Assembly: GCA_963820055.1 (NCBI GenBank)
Contig: CAWFYJ010000003.1
Coordinates: forward strand, 62,001-126,000
Reading direction: 5' to 3'
Length of the DNA stretch: 64,000 nucleotides
DNA from: RHKX01 sp963820055
GTDB taxonomy: Bacteria; Actinomycetota; Thermoleophilia; Solirubrobacterales; 70-9
In this document: piece by piece, positions 45,181 through 52,897 of the stretch
Layout: each line of letters opens with the position of its first letter
Position numbering within the stretch: position 1 is the first letter of the stretch
The notes under the pieces: generated by a model
What the model was told of the DNA's origin: nothing
Seen by the model: the letters and a program-made list of their open reading frames with translations, nothing else
Databases searched by the model: none
Translations under genes and position numbers: made by a program

Positions 45181-45780
45181 CTAGACGCCGCCGGCGCCGT
45201 CGAGGTTTTCCTCGGCGGTGGCGGCTGAGCGGCTGGTCCACTCGCTGAGCCTGGCGATGTCCCGGCGTACGTGGTCGGGATCGAGCTGCCGGCCCGGCAG
45301 GTGCATGTTGGCCTCGTTGATCAGGCCGCGTTCGTCGGCGCGCAGAGCGAGCCATTTCGCGAGCGCATCGTCGGCATCAGGCAGCCGCCGGCCGCCCTCC
45401 GGCTCGCTGCGGTCGGGGAAGGAGACGCAGTGCTCGTTGAGCAGCTCGCCCGTAGCCGTGTCGAAGCTGACGATCGGCTTGTGGGGATAGATCAGGTAGC
45501 CGTATGCGACCGCACCGTCGCCGGCCGACCCGAAGCAGTGCAGAAACCCGAGAGCCAGGTAGGCCTCCAGCGCGTCGGCGCCGAGGACGTCGCCGAGCAG
45601 GCGCTCGGCACGCCGCTCCGCGCGCAGCTGGGCGCCCGGATCGGGGACGGCCTGGCCGGGCTTCGGCCGCTCGGCGGGCTTCGGGCGCATCCGCCGGCGC
45701 CGCGCGAGCTCGGGGCCGTAGGCGAACCCGGCGAGCGCCAGGCAGACGATCGCGAGGACCGCGGTCGCGGCGCCGCTCAT
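45181..45780 (-). CDS. Membrane-anchored protein of unknown function
   Basis: 199 residues. An N-terminal helix (AATAVLAIVCLALAGFAYGP) is followed by an Arg/Pro-rich stretch and a soluble domain (LEAYLALGFLHCFGSAGDGA through LRADERGLINEANMHLPGR). I do not recognise the domain. The ATG overlaps the stop of the upstream small gene (ATGA). It ends 26 bp before the ilvD start, so it could be transcribed with ilvD. Confidence 0.7.
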   Translation of the reverse strand: MSGAATAVLAIVCLALAGFAYGPELARRRRMRPKPAERPKPGQAVPDPGAQLRAERRAERLLGDVLGADALEAYLALGFLHCFGSAGDGAVAYGYLIYPHKPIVSFDTATGELLNEHCVSFPDRSEPEGGRRLPDADDALAKWLALRADERGLINEANMHLPGRQLDPDHVRRDIARLSEWTSRSAATAEENLDGAGGV

Positions 45781-46019
45781 CCGCCCGCCGCCGGAGGAAA
45801 GAAGATGACCCGCTCGGCATCCCGGGGGACGTCTGCGAAGTCGCGAACCATGACGGCCTCGCGCCGGCCGGCCTCGCGCGTCGGAACCGCCGCCCACATG
45901 CCGAGGTCGAGCTGACGGCGGAACGCCTCGATCAGCTGCGCCTCTTCCTCGGCGAGATCCGGATCGCCCTCCGCAAGAACCTGGTCACCATGCCCCGGCT
46001 TCATACGGACGAGCTTCAT
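45777..46019 (-). CDS. 80-aa protein of unknown function
   Basis: Reads MKLVRMKPGHGDQVLAEGD, then AEEEAQLIEAFRRQLDLGMW and ADVPRDAERVIFFPPAAGG. It is mixed helix and strand with no cysteine or membrane segment. The Pro/Gly-rich C-terminal end is reminiscent of ubiquitin-like small domains, but that is only a visual impression. Translation appears coupled to the membrane-anchored gene that follows, and it is 7 bp downstream of thiD. Confidence 0.65.
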   Translation of the reverse strand: MKLVRMKPGHGDQVLAEGDPDLAEEEAQLIEAFRRQLDLGMWAAVPTREAGRREAVMVRDFADVPRDAERVIFFPPAAGG

Positions 46020-46026
46020 AGGGCGA

Positions 46027-46839
46027 TTATGGCAGCGGGCGAAGCGGTCGCCTACCGGCGATCCCGAGCACGTCGACCGGCCCGGCGCCGGCGCCGACGT
46101 CGCGGAGACCGGCCGCCACGGCGTCGCCGGCCCGCCGCCGGGCCTCGACCGCCGCATCGCGAAGCGGGAAGTCGAGGGCGAGCAGGCCGGCGAGGGTCGA
46201 GCTGTGCGTGCAGCCGGACCCGTGCGCGGCACCACCCGGATGGACCGGTCCGGGAATCTTCAGGGGACCGCCGCCGTCGTCGAGGACGTCGGTGCCATCG
46301 GCATGCCCGCCGGTGACGATCACCGCCGTCGGCCCGAGGCCGCGAATCGCGGCCGCGAGCTCGGTCGGCGTCGCGTCCTCGCCCTTGCCCAGCAGCGCTC
46401 TCGCCTCGGGGACGTTGGGCGTGACGACCGTTGCGAGCGGCAGGAGCCGTTCGATCAGCGCCTCGCGGGCCGTTTCGTCGAGAAGTCGCGCACCGCTCTC
46501 GGAGACCATCACCGGGTCGACGACCACCGGCGCGTCGCCGATCAGCCCCAGCGCCTCGACGACGGCATCGATCGTCGCGACGGTCCCGAGCATCCCGACC
46601 TTGACGGCATCGACCCCGATGTCGCTGACGACAGCGGCGACCTGGGCGACGATGACGTCGGGCGGAACCGCGTGGATCGCATCGACCCCGACGGTGTTCT
46701 GCGCCGTGATGGCGGTGATCGCGGTCGTGCCGTGGACGCCGACGGCCGCGAAGGCCTTCAGGTCGGCCTGGATCCCGGCGCCGCCCCCGGAGTCGGAGCC
46801 GGCGATCGCGAGGGCAACGTGTGTGCGTTCGTCGGGCAC
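46027..46839 (-). CDS. thiD: Hydroxymethylpyrimidine/phosphomethylpyrimidine kinase
   Basis: Two-step kinase for the pyrimidine half of thiamine. 270 residues of ribokinase fold. Motifs: AIAGSDSGGGAGIQADLKAF at the start, VVVDPVMVSESGARLLDE, VVTPNVPEARALLG and the catalytic-Asp-region GSGCTHSSTLAGLLA, where the usual Gly-Thr-Gly-Asp type end is GCTHSSTL. GTG start. No TPP riboswitch was recognised in the 9-bp gap to dprA. A pyridoxal-kinase paralogue is less likely. Confidence 0.93.
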   Translation of the reverse strand: MPDERTHVALAIAGSDSGGGAGIQADLKAFAAVGVHGTTAITAITAQNTVGVDAIHAVPPDVIVAQVAAVVSDIGVDAVKVGMLGTVATIDAVVEALGLIGDAPVVVDPVMVSESGARLLDETAREALIERLLPLATVVTPNVPEARALLGKGEDATPTELAAAIRGLGPTAVIVTGGHADGTDVLDDGGGPLKIPGPVHPGGAAHGSGCTHSSTLAGLLALDFPLRDAAVEARRRAGDAVAAGLRDVGAGAGPVDVLGIAGRRPLRPLP

Positions 46840-46848
46840 GGCCCGATC

Positions 46849-48006
46849 CTAGATGGCAGCGTCCTCCCCGCCCGCGCCGGGCGGGACCGCCTGCGCCGTC
46901 CGCCAGTACCGGCCGAGGTGGTCCCCGCTCAGGTAGCCGTCGCGCTCGAGACCCGCGAGGGCGACCAGCGCCGCCGAGAAGCCGATGCCGGATGCGCTTG
47001 CGATCGCGTCGGCGGTCGATGCGCCGCTCTCGACCGCCGTGAGGACGACCGCACCGTCGGGCGTCGTCGGCGGCCCCGTCGGCTGCGGGATCGCGGCGCC
47101 GGGGCCGAGGAGCAGGTCGAGGACGTCACGGGCGTCGCGGATCACGGCGGCGCCGTCGGCGAGCAGCCGGTTCGTCCCACCGGACCGCCAGGAGGTGACC
47201 GGCCCGGGCACGGCTCCGACGCTGCGGCCGGCCTCGATCGCCATCTCGGCCGTGATCAGCGACCCGGAGCGCTCGGCGGCCTCGACGACGACCGTGACCC
47301 CGGCGATCGCGGCCATGATCCGGTTCCGGGCCGGGAACATCCAGCGAAACGTCGGCGAGGCGGGCGGGAGCTCCGAGACGACGGCCCCGTTGGCGCGGAT
47401 CCGCCGATGCAGCCCGTTTCCGGAGCGCGGGTAGGCTCGATCGGCGCCGGGGCCGAGCACCGCGACCGTCGGGCCGCCGCCGGCAAGGGCGCCCTCGTGA
47501 GCGGCCGAGTCGATCCCGAGTGCCATGCCGCTGACGACGACGATCCCGGCCGAGGCGAGCGCTCGCCCGAGTTCGAACGCTACCTCCCGCCCGTAAGCAC
47601 CGGCCCGCCGCGCCCCGACGATCGTCACCGCCCGCTCCGGTTCGAGCCCTGCGAAGAGCTCGAGGTCGCCGGCGCCGAAGATGGCGCGGGGACGCGAGCC
47701 GGCCAGCGCCTCCAGCCCCTCGGGGAGGCCGGCGCCGTGGCGACAGCTGCTCCACCCCGCGGCGCCCATGCCCGCCGTCGGATCTCCCTCCAGCGCCGTC
47801 GCCGTCGCATACCGGAGCCGGTCGCGCCAGTCGGCCGGCGCCACGGAAGCGGCGAGGTGGTCGTCGTCGAGGCTGAGCAGATCCCGCGCCCGCTCCCCGG
47901 CCCGCGAGCCGACCGAGCGGTCGATGTGCCCGGCGAGGTCGCCGAGCAGGACGCTTCGACGCAGGCAGCCGGGACAGGCGCAGGCGAACGTGTCGCCGGC
48001 GCTCAC
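46849..48006 (-). CDS. dprA: DNA-processing protein DprA
   Basis: Binds incoming single-stranded DNA and loads RecA during transformation. 385 residues: an N-terminal SAM-like region, then the Rossmann core with AVTIVGARRAGAYGREVAF, IVVSGMALGIDSAAHEGAL, TVAVLGPGADRAYP and MFPARNRIMAAIAG. A C-terminal winged-helix-like region follows (ASTADAIASASGIGFSAAL). The GTG start overlaps the comM stop (GTGA). The first 25 residues hold three cysteines (FACACPGCLRR), unusual for the family and possibly a metal site. Confidence 0.94.
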   Translation of the reverse strand: MSAGDTFACACPGCLRRSVLLGDLAGHIDRSVGSRAGERARDLLSLDDDHLAASVAPADWRDRLRYATATALEGDPTAGMGAAGWSSCRHGAGLPEGLEALAGSRPRAIFGAGDLELFAGLEPERAVTIVGARRAGAYGREVAFELGRALASAGIVVVSGMALGIDSAAHEGALAGGGPTVAVLGPGADRAYPRSGNGLHRRIRANGAVVSELPPASPTFRWMFPARNRIMAAIAGVTVVVEAAERSGSLITAEMAIEAGRSVGAVPGPVTSWRSGGTNRLLADGAAVIRDARDVLDLLLGPGAAIPQPTGPPTTPDGAVVLTAVESGASTADAIASASGIGFSAALVALAGLERDGYLSGDHLGRYWRTAQAVPPGAGGEDAAI

Positions 48007-49508
48007 GACTCCGCCGTGCCGCCCCGGCGCCGCATCGACAGGGCCTCGTCCACATGCCGGGCGGCCACGGATCGCTCGCCCTCCAGATCCGCGCAGGTCC
48101 GCGCGACCTTGATGACCCGGCTCCATCCGCGACCACTGAGAGCGAGCCGGGCGTGACCGGCGATCAGCAGAGAGCGCGCATCGCGGTCGAGGTCGGCGAG
48201 CTCCGCGAGGTCGCGGTCGGTCATCGAGGCGTTCGTCCGCGCCTCGCCGAGTCGCTCCCACTGGGCCTCCCGCGCGTCGACGACGCGGGCTGCGACCTCC
48301 GCCGACGACTCTCCCGGGTCGCCGTCCAGCGCCGCGGCCGTCGGTTGCTCGACCGCGAGCGCCATGTCGAACCGGTCGGCGAGCGCGCCGCTGAGCCGGG
48401 ACGCGTAGGCGCGGATCCGCTCGGCGGTGCACGTGCACCGCGGCGAGCCCTCGCCGTACCCGCACGGGCACGGATTGGCCGCGGCGAAGAGCTGGAACCG
48501 GGCCGGAAAGGTGATCGCGCTCTTCGCCCGGGCGATCGTGACGAGGCCGTCCTCGAGCGGCTGGCGGAGCGCCTCGAGCGAGGAGCGGGCGAACTCGCCG
48601 AGCTCGTCGAGAAAGAGGACGCCCCGATGGGCCAGCGTGATCTCGCCGGGCCGCGGCGGGCTCCCCCCGCCGACGAGCCCCGCCGCCGAGATCGTGTGAT
48701 GGGGCGCTCGGAAGGGCCGCGGCGCCAGCGTCCCGTCCGCGCGGGGCCGGCCGGCGATGCTGGCGATCTTGGTCACCTCGATCGCCTCCGACCGCGACAG
48801 CGGCGGCAGGATCGAAGGCAGGCGCCGTGCAGCCAGCGACTTCCCGGCGCCCGGCGGGCCGATGACGAGCGCCGCATGACCGCCGGCGGCGGCGACCTCG
48901 AGTCCGCGGCGAAGCCCGGGCTGACCTTTGAGGTCGGAGAGGTCCGGCAGGGCCGACGCCACGGGCTCCGGCGGAGGCGATCCCGGATCGCCCGGGATCT
49001 CGCCGGCCGCGACGGCTTCGAGGTCGGACAGGGCCTTGACCGGGGCGACCGCAATGCCGCAGAGGAGTCGGGCCTCGGCTGCGTTCGCGGCTGCGACCGC
49101 GATTCCGCGGCCGTCGTCGCGCTGTACCCGCTCGGCCATCGCGAGAACGCCGGGGAGAGGCCGGACCGAGCCGTCCAGGGCGAGTTCGCCGACGAGCCAC
49201 CACTCCTCGAGGATCTCGCCGGGCAGCTGGTCGGAGGCGATCAGGATCGCGGCGGCGATCGCGAGGTCGAAGCCGGGTCCCGCCTTGCGGAGGTCGGCCG
49301 GCGCCAGGTTGGCGGTGATCCGCTGGAGCGGAAAGTCGAACCCCGAGTTGACGAGCGCCGCCCGGACTCGCTCGCGCGCCTCCCGCACGGCCGCGTCGGG
49401 CAGGCCGACGATCGAGAAGGCGGGAAGCCCCCGGTGGATGTCGATCTCCACGTCGACCGGCACGGCCTCGATGCCGGAGAGAGCGAGGGTGCGGGTCCGT
49501 GCGAGCAC
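48003..49508 (-). CDS. comM: ComM/YifB family Mg-chelatase-like ATPase
   Basis: AAA+ helicase-like protein, 501 residues, which in other bacteria helps branch migration during transformation. The N-terminal Lon-like domain has DVEIDIHRGLPAFSIVGLPD. The ATPase has VIGPPGAGKSLAARRLPSIL (Walker A), GVLFLDELGEFARSSLEALR (Walker B) and ANPCPCGYGEGSPRCTC, the diagnostic zinc-site-like block. A C-terminal helical domain follows. GTG at 49508 starts VLARTRTLALSGIEAV. Longer in-frame readings upstream have unlikely composition. Coupled to dprA. Confidence 0.95.
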   Translation of the reverse strand: MLARTRTLALSGIEAVPVDVEIDIHRGLPAFSIVGLPDAAVREARERVRAALVNSGFDFPLQRITANLAPADLRKAGPGFDLAIAAAILIASDQLPGEILEEWWLVGELALDGSVRPLPGVLAMAERVQRDDGRGIAVAAANAAEARLLCGIAVAPVKALSDLEAVAAGEIPGDPGSPPPEPVASALPDLSDLKGQPGLRRGLEVAAAGGHAALVIGPPGAGKSLAARRLPSILPPLSRSEAIEVTKIASIAGRPRADGTLAPRPFRAPHHTISAAGLVGGGSPPRPGEITLAHRGVLFLDELGEFARSSLEALRQPLEDGLVTIARAKSAITFPARFQLFAAANPCPCGYGEGSPRCTCTAERIRAYASRLSGALADRFDMALAVEQPTAAALDGDPGESSAEVAARVVDAREAQWERLGEARTNASMTDRDLAELADLDRDARSLLIAGHARLALSGRGWSRVIKVARTCADLEGERSVAARHVDEALSMRRRGGTAES

Positions 49509-49603
49509 GGAGCCGAAGCTAGGAGGCGGAGGCGCACGGGTGGCGCCCTCCCGGTGCCGAATCGGGAACGGAAGCGGGGCGATTGACCGGCGCCGATTCG
49601 GAT

Positions 49604-49717
49604 GTGACTCGATCGGCACAGTCAGGGCACGAACCGGCACGTCCGCCGCCCACACGTCACGCGGTCGCGGCGAGCATGGACCAGATGGAGGAGATGGGCC
49701 GGGAGGCGGTGAAATGA
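49604..49717 (+). CDS. 37-aa ORF coupled to yraN
   Basis: GTG at 49604 opens VTRSAQSGHEPARPPP and it ends MDQMEEMGREAVK with a TGA that overlaps the yraN ATG (ATGA). A shorter version could start at ATG 49676. The coupling and the Met/Glu-rich end suggest a translated leader or small protein. Length is too short for a firm call. Confidence 0.4.
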   Translation: MTRSAQSGHEPARPPPTRHAVAASMDQMEEMGREAVK

Positions 49718-50085
49718 CCCAGGCGCGGCTGCGGACCGGGCGAATCGGCGAGGACATTGCCTGCAGGCACCTGGAACGCGACGGCATCCGCATCGTCGCC
49801 CGGAACTGCCGGACGCGGTACGGGGAGATCGACGCGGTCGCGCTCGACGGCGAGACGCTCGTCTTCGTCGAGGTGAAGACGACCCGCGCCGGCGGTGCCC
49901 ACGGGCCTGAGGTGCCCGCCCACGCGGTCGGGCGGCGCAAGCAGATGCAGGTGCGGAGGCTGGCCCGGGCGTGGCTGGCGGAGAACCTGCCGCCCCGTTA
50001 CCGCTCGATCCGCTTCGACGTGGTCGGGGTCAGCCTCGGCGGCGATCGCGGCGCCGCGATAGAACACCTGCCGGGCGCCTTCTGA
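49714..50085 (+). CDS. yraN: YraN/UPF0102 family nuclease-like protein
   Basis: 123 residues of the PD-(D/E)XK-like UPF0102 family. RTGRIGEDIACRHLERDG, RNCRTRYGEIDAVALDGE and LVFVEVKTTRAGGAHGPE show the acidic residues and the ExK of the fold. Cellular role is unclear in the family. GGGAGG lies 8 bp before the ATG. In most genomes yraN reads the same way as rnhB, comM and dprA, but here it is opposite to all of them and convergent with rnhB (8-bp gap). Confidence 0.92.
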   Translation: MTQARLRTGRIGEDIACRHLERDGIRIVARNCRTRYGEIDAVALDGETLVFVEVKTTRAGGAHGPEVPAHAVGRRKQMQVRRLARAWLAENLPPRYRSIRFDVVGVSLGGDRGAAIEHLPGAF

Positions 50086-50093
50086 TCGCCCGT

Positions 50094-50795
50094 CTAGGCG
50101 CCGAGCTCCAACTGGTTGTAGGCGGTCGACGCGAACGAGCGGCGATGGAGGGCGCAGATGCCGTTCCGGGCGATCGCGTCGCGGTGACCGGGCGACGAAT
50201 AGCCGACGTTCGTGTCGAAGTCCCAGCCCGGGTAGGCGTCGGCGGCGCGGCGCATGTAGCGGTCGCGGGTCACCTTCGCGATCACCGAGGCCGCGGCGAT
50301 CGCAGCGCTGCGGGCGTCCCCTTCGACCACCGCCTGGTGCTCGACCCGGCAACGCGAGCCGAGCCGGAAGCCGTCGCTGAGGCAGACCGCTCCGGGTACC
50401 GCGACTCTGCCGAGCATGTCGCCGAGCGCGTTCAGATTGGTGACGTGGAGACCGCGGGAGTCGATTCCCCCGGCGCAGCGGGCGGTGACCGCGACGCGAC
50501 TGGCGGCGGCCAGCACCGCCGGGTAGAGGCGTTCGCGCTCCTCCTCGGTCTTGCGCTTCGAGTCGTCGAGACCGGCGAGCGACTTGCGCACGTCCGGGGT
50601 CAGGCAGCGGTAGTCGAGGAGGACGGCGGCCGCGACGAGGGGACCGGCCAGCGAGCCGCGTCCGGCCTCGTCGGCGCCGGCAACGAAACGGCGGCCGAAC
50701 TGCTGGTCGAAGCGGAACAGCCAGGTAGTCCGGCGGCCGTCGGGACGCCGGCTCTTGCGGCGCTTCGGCTTCGGCTCGGCCGCGGCCTCGGTCAC
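50094..50795 (-). CDS. rnhB: Ribonuclease HII
   Basis: Cleaves RNA, including single ribonucleotides, in duplex DNA. 233 residues. VAGADEAGRGSLAGPLVAAA carries the catalytic Asp-Glu-x-Gly motif, and LAGLDDSKRKTEEERERL and SVIAKVTRDRYMRR follow with the other acidic and basic residues. The first 30 residues are a basic tail (KPKRRKSRRPDGRR). GTG at 50795, 4 bp after the lepB stop. Longer readings run through lepB and are rejected. Confidence 0.95.
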   Translation of the reverse strand: MTEAAAEPKPKRRKSRRPDGRRTTWLFRFDQQFGRRFVAGADEAGRGSLAGPLVAAAVLLDYRCLTPDVRKSLAGLDDSKRKTEEERERLYPAVLAAASRVAVTARCAGGIDSRGLHVTNLNALGDMLGRVAVPGAVCLSDGFRLGSRCRVEHQAVVEGDARSAAIAAASVIAKVTRDRYMRRAADAYPGWDFDTNVGYSSPGHRDAIARNGICALHRRSFASTAYNQLELGA

Positions 50796-50799
50796 CGGG

Positions 50800-51408
50800 T
50801 CAGAGGGTGCCGATCCGGTCGAGAGGCCAGTAGGTGGCGAAGGCCTTGCCGATGATCCAGTCCTTGGGGACGGGGCCCCAGAATCTGCTGTCGTCGCTGG
50901 CTCCACGGTTGTCGCCCATCATGAAGTAATGATCGGGCGGGATCGTGATCTCCTTCGGGAGGTCGCATCCGCGGGCACCCCCGCAGGGTCTGATGAAGTC
51001 GTCGGGGATCGGCTCGCCGTTGACGATGGCGTGGCCGTCCTCGATCTTCAGCGTGTCTCCTGGAGTGGCGACGACGCGCTTGATGAAGTTCGTGTCCGCG
51101 GGCTCGGGGACCGGCTCGGGGCAAGCCTCACGGGGCGGCAGCGGATCGAGGCCGCACTTCTCGGTCGTGTCGGCGCCCTCGGGTGGGTGGAAGACGACGA
51201 TGTCGCCGATCTCGGGATCGCTGAAGTGGTAGCTGACCCGCTGGACCAGGACCCGTTGGCCCACCTCGAGGGTCGGGATCATCGACCCCGTGGGGATCTG
51301 ATACGGCTTGACGACGAAGGCCTGGATGACCAGCGCGAGGCCGATCGCGAACGCGACGATGACGACCAGTTCGACGATGGCGCCGAAGGTCGACTTGGGG
51401 CGCGGCAT
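50800..51408 (-). CDS. lepB: Signal peptidase I
   Basis: Membrane serine protease that removes Sec/Tat signal peptides. 202 residues with one N-terminal helix (IVELVVIVAFAIGLALVIQA). The catalytic Ser is in IPTGSMIPTLEVGQRVLV and the general-base Lys in NFIKRVVATPGDTL. MMGDNRGASDDSRFWG is box E. Two cysteine pairs (EKCGLDPLPPREACP and RPCGGARGCD) may form disulfides outside the cell. It lies in the usual place after rplS. Confidence 0.96.
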   Translation of the reverse strand: MPRPKSTFGAIVELVVIVAFAIGLALVIQAFVVKPYQIPTGSMIPTLEVGQRVLVQRVSYHFSDPEIGDIVVFHPPEGADTTEKCGLDPLPPREACPEPVPEPADTNFIKRVVATPGDTLKIEDGHAIVNGEPIPDDFIRPCGGARGCDLPKEITIPPDHYFMMGDNRGASDDSRFWGPVPKDWIIGKAFATYWPLDRIGTL

Positions 51409-51440
51409 GGCGGTTCGACGGTCGGGCGCGCGAAGGCGTC

Positions 51441-52094
51441 CTACCGCGAAGCCTCAGCGTCTGCGTCGGAGTCGTTCTCCGACTCCGCGGCTTCTCCCTC
51501 CGGCTCCCCAGCCGGCTCACTGTCTGCAGCCGGAGCTTCCTCTTCGCTCTCGGCGCTGGGCTCGGACTCAACTTCGGCGGCGGGTTCCTCGGACTCGGCC
51601 TCGGCGGCCGGTTCCTCGGTCTGCTCGACCTCTTCGACGGTCTCTTCACCCTCGCCGGTGGCGGGGACGGCCTGCGGGGCGTCGACCTGCGCGGTGCCCT
51701 CGGCATCGAGTGCCTCGTCGTCGGCGGAGCCGAGAACTTCCTCGCCGATGCCCCAGCGCCGCTCGGCGACGCGGGCGGCCTTGCCGACGCGGTCGCGGAG
51801 GTAGTAGAGCTTGGCGCGGCGGACGTCGCCGCGGGCCGCGACCTCGAGCTGCTCGATCTTGGGCGAGTGGAGCGGGAACGTGCGCTCGACACCGACGCCG
51901 AACGACTGTTTGCGGACGGTGAAGGTCTCGCGGACTCCGCTGCCCTGGCGCTTGATGACGACGCCCTCGAAGACCTGGGTACGGGTCCGGTTGCCCTCGA
52001 TGACCTGGAAGTGGACGCGCACGCGATCACCGGCCGCGAAGCGCGGGCGGCGCTGCAGCTGCTCCTTCTCGAGACTCTGGATGATGGTGCTCAT
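51441..52094 (-). CDS. rplS: 50S ribosomal protein L19 with long acidic C-terminal extension
   Basis: Residues 1-115 are normal L19: RRPRFAAGDRVRVHFQVIEG, RTQVFEGVVIKRQGSG, VRKQSFGVGVERTFPLHSP and RAKLYYLRDRVGKAARV. After about residue 118 come roughly 100 residues of Glu/Ala/Asp/Ser-rich, probably disordered chain (51441-51740), ending in a run of acidic residues. L19 is usually 113-120 residues, so the protein is nearly doubled. The frame is continuous and the stop lies 32 bp before the lepB start. Confidence 0.95.
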   Translation of the reverse strand: MSTIIQSLEKEQLQRRPRFAAGDRVRVHFQVIEGNRTRTQVFEGVVIKRQGSGVRETFTVRKQSFGVGVERTFPLHSPKIEQLEVAARGDVRRAKLYYLRDRVGKAARVAERRWGIGEEVLGSADDEALDAEGTAQVDAPQAVPATGEGEETVEEVEQTEEPAAEAESEEPAAEVESEPSAESEEEAPAADSEPAGEPEGEAAESENDSDADAEASR

Positions 52095-52196
52095 GTGTGG
52101 GTCTCCGGCTCGTCTGGATGCCGCCGTTCCGGGTCCCGGTCGGCGGCTTGTTCACCGGCGGCGACCGCTTGGCAGTCGCGCGGCGGGGAATAGTAG

Positions 52197-52874
52197 CTAA
52201 GAGCTGCCCTGATCAGCCCGACCCCGCTCGCGGCTGCGCTCGAGGCGCCACTGCCGGACGCGCTCGTGATCCCCGGAGAGGAGAACATCGGGGACTCCCC
52301 ACCCCCGGTAGGTCGCCGGGCGGGTGTAGTGCGGGTACTCGGGCAGTCCGTCGAGCGCCGCCGAGAACGACTCCTCGAGGGCGCTGTCGGCGTGGCCGAG
52401 CGCTCCGGGGAGCTTGCGGAGGACGGCGTCGGCGACGACCATCGCGGCGAGCTCGCCGCCCGCGAGCACGTACCGGCCGATCGACACCGAATCGGTGACG
52501 AGGTGCTCGCGAACCCTGTCGTCGACGCCCTCGTAACGGCCGCAGAGGAGGGTCAGCTCAGGCTCGGCGGCGAGCTCGGTGGCGAGCTCCTCGTCGAACT
52601 GGCGGCCCGACGGCGTCAGCAGGACCGTGCGTCGCGTCCGCGCGGCCTCTCCGTAGGCGGCCTGCAGGGCGGCGTCGACGACGTCCACGCGCATGACCAT
52701 CCCGGCCCCGCCGCCGTAGGGCGAGTCGTCGACCTGCCCGGCGCTGAGCGGCGTCGTCTGCCGGTAGTCGAGAAACCTCAGCTCCGATCCGGACTGAATC
52801 ACGTTGCGGACGTGCCGCTGGGTCGTGAACCACTCGAACCATTCGGGAAACAGCGTGAAGACGTCGAGGCGCAT
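52197..52874 (-). CDS. trmD: tRNA (guanine-37-N1)-methyltransferase
   Basis: Methylates G37 next to the anticodon. 225 residues of SPOUT fold: MRLDVFTLFPEWFEWF, VDDSPYGGGAGMVMRVD, LLCGRYEGVDDRVREHL, SIGRYVLAGGELAAMVV and GWGVPDVLLSGDHERV are all canonical. ATG at 52874. The next gene downstream is rplS, 102 bp away. The gene upstream, where rimM is expected, is an unrelated AbiEi/DUF559-type gene. Confidence 0.97.
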   Translation of the reverse strand: MRLDVFTLFPEWFEWFTTQRHVRNVIQSGSELRFLDYRQTTPLSAGQVDDSPYGGGAGMVMRVDVVDAALQAAYGEAARTRRTVLLTPSGRQFDEELATELAAEPELTLLCGRYEGVDDRVREHLVTDSVSIGRYVLAGGELAAMVVADAVLRKLPGALGHADSALEESFSAALDGLPEYPHYTRPATYRGWGVPDVLLSGDHERVRQWRLERSRERGRADQGSS

Positions 52875-52897
52875 TGCCCGCGGGAGCCTAGAGCCCT

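Noticed and set aside
46204..48156. A 650-codon plus-strand frame over thiD and dprA.
   Set aside because: It is antisense to two well-supported genes and its product is a disordered Arg/Gly/Asp mixture.
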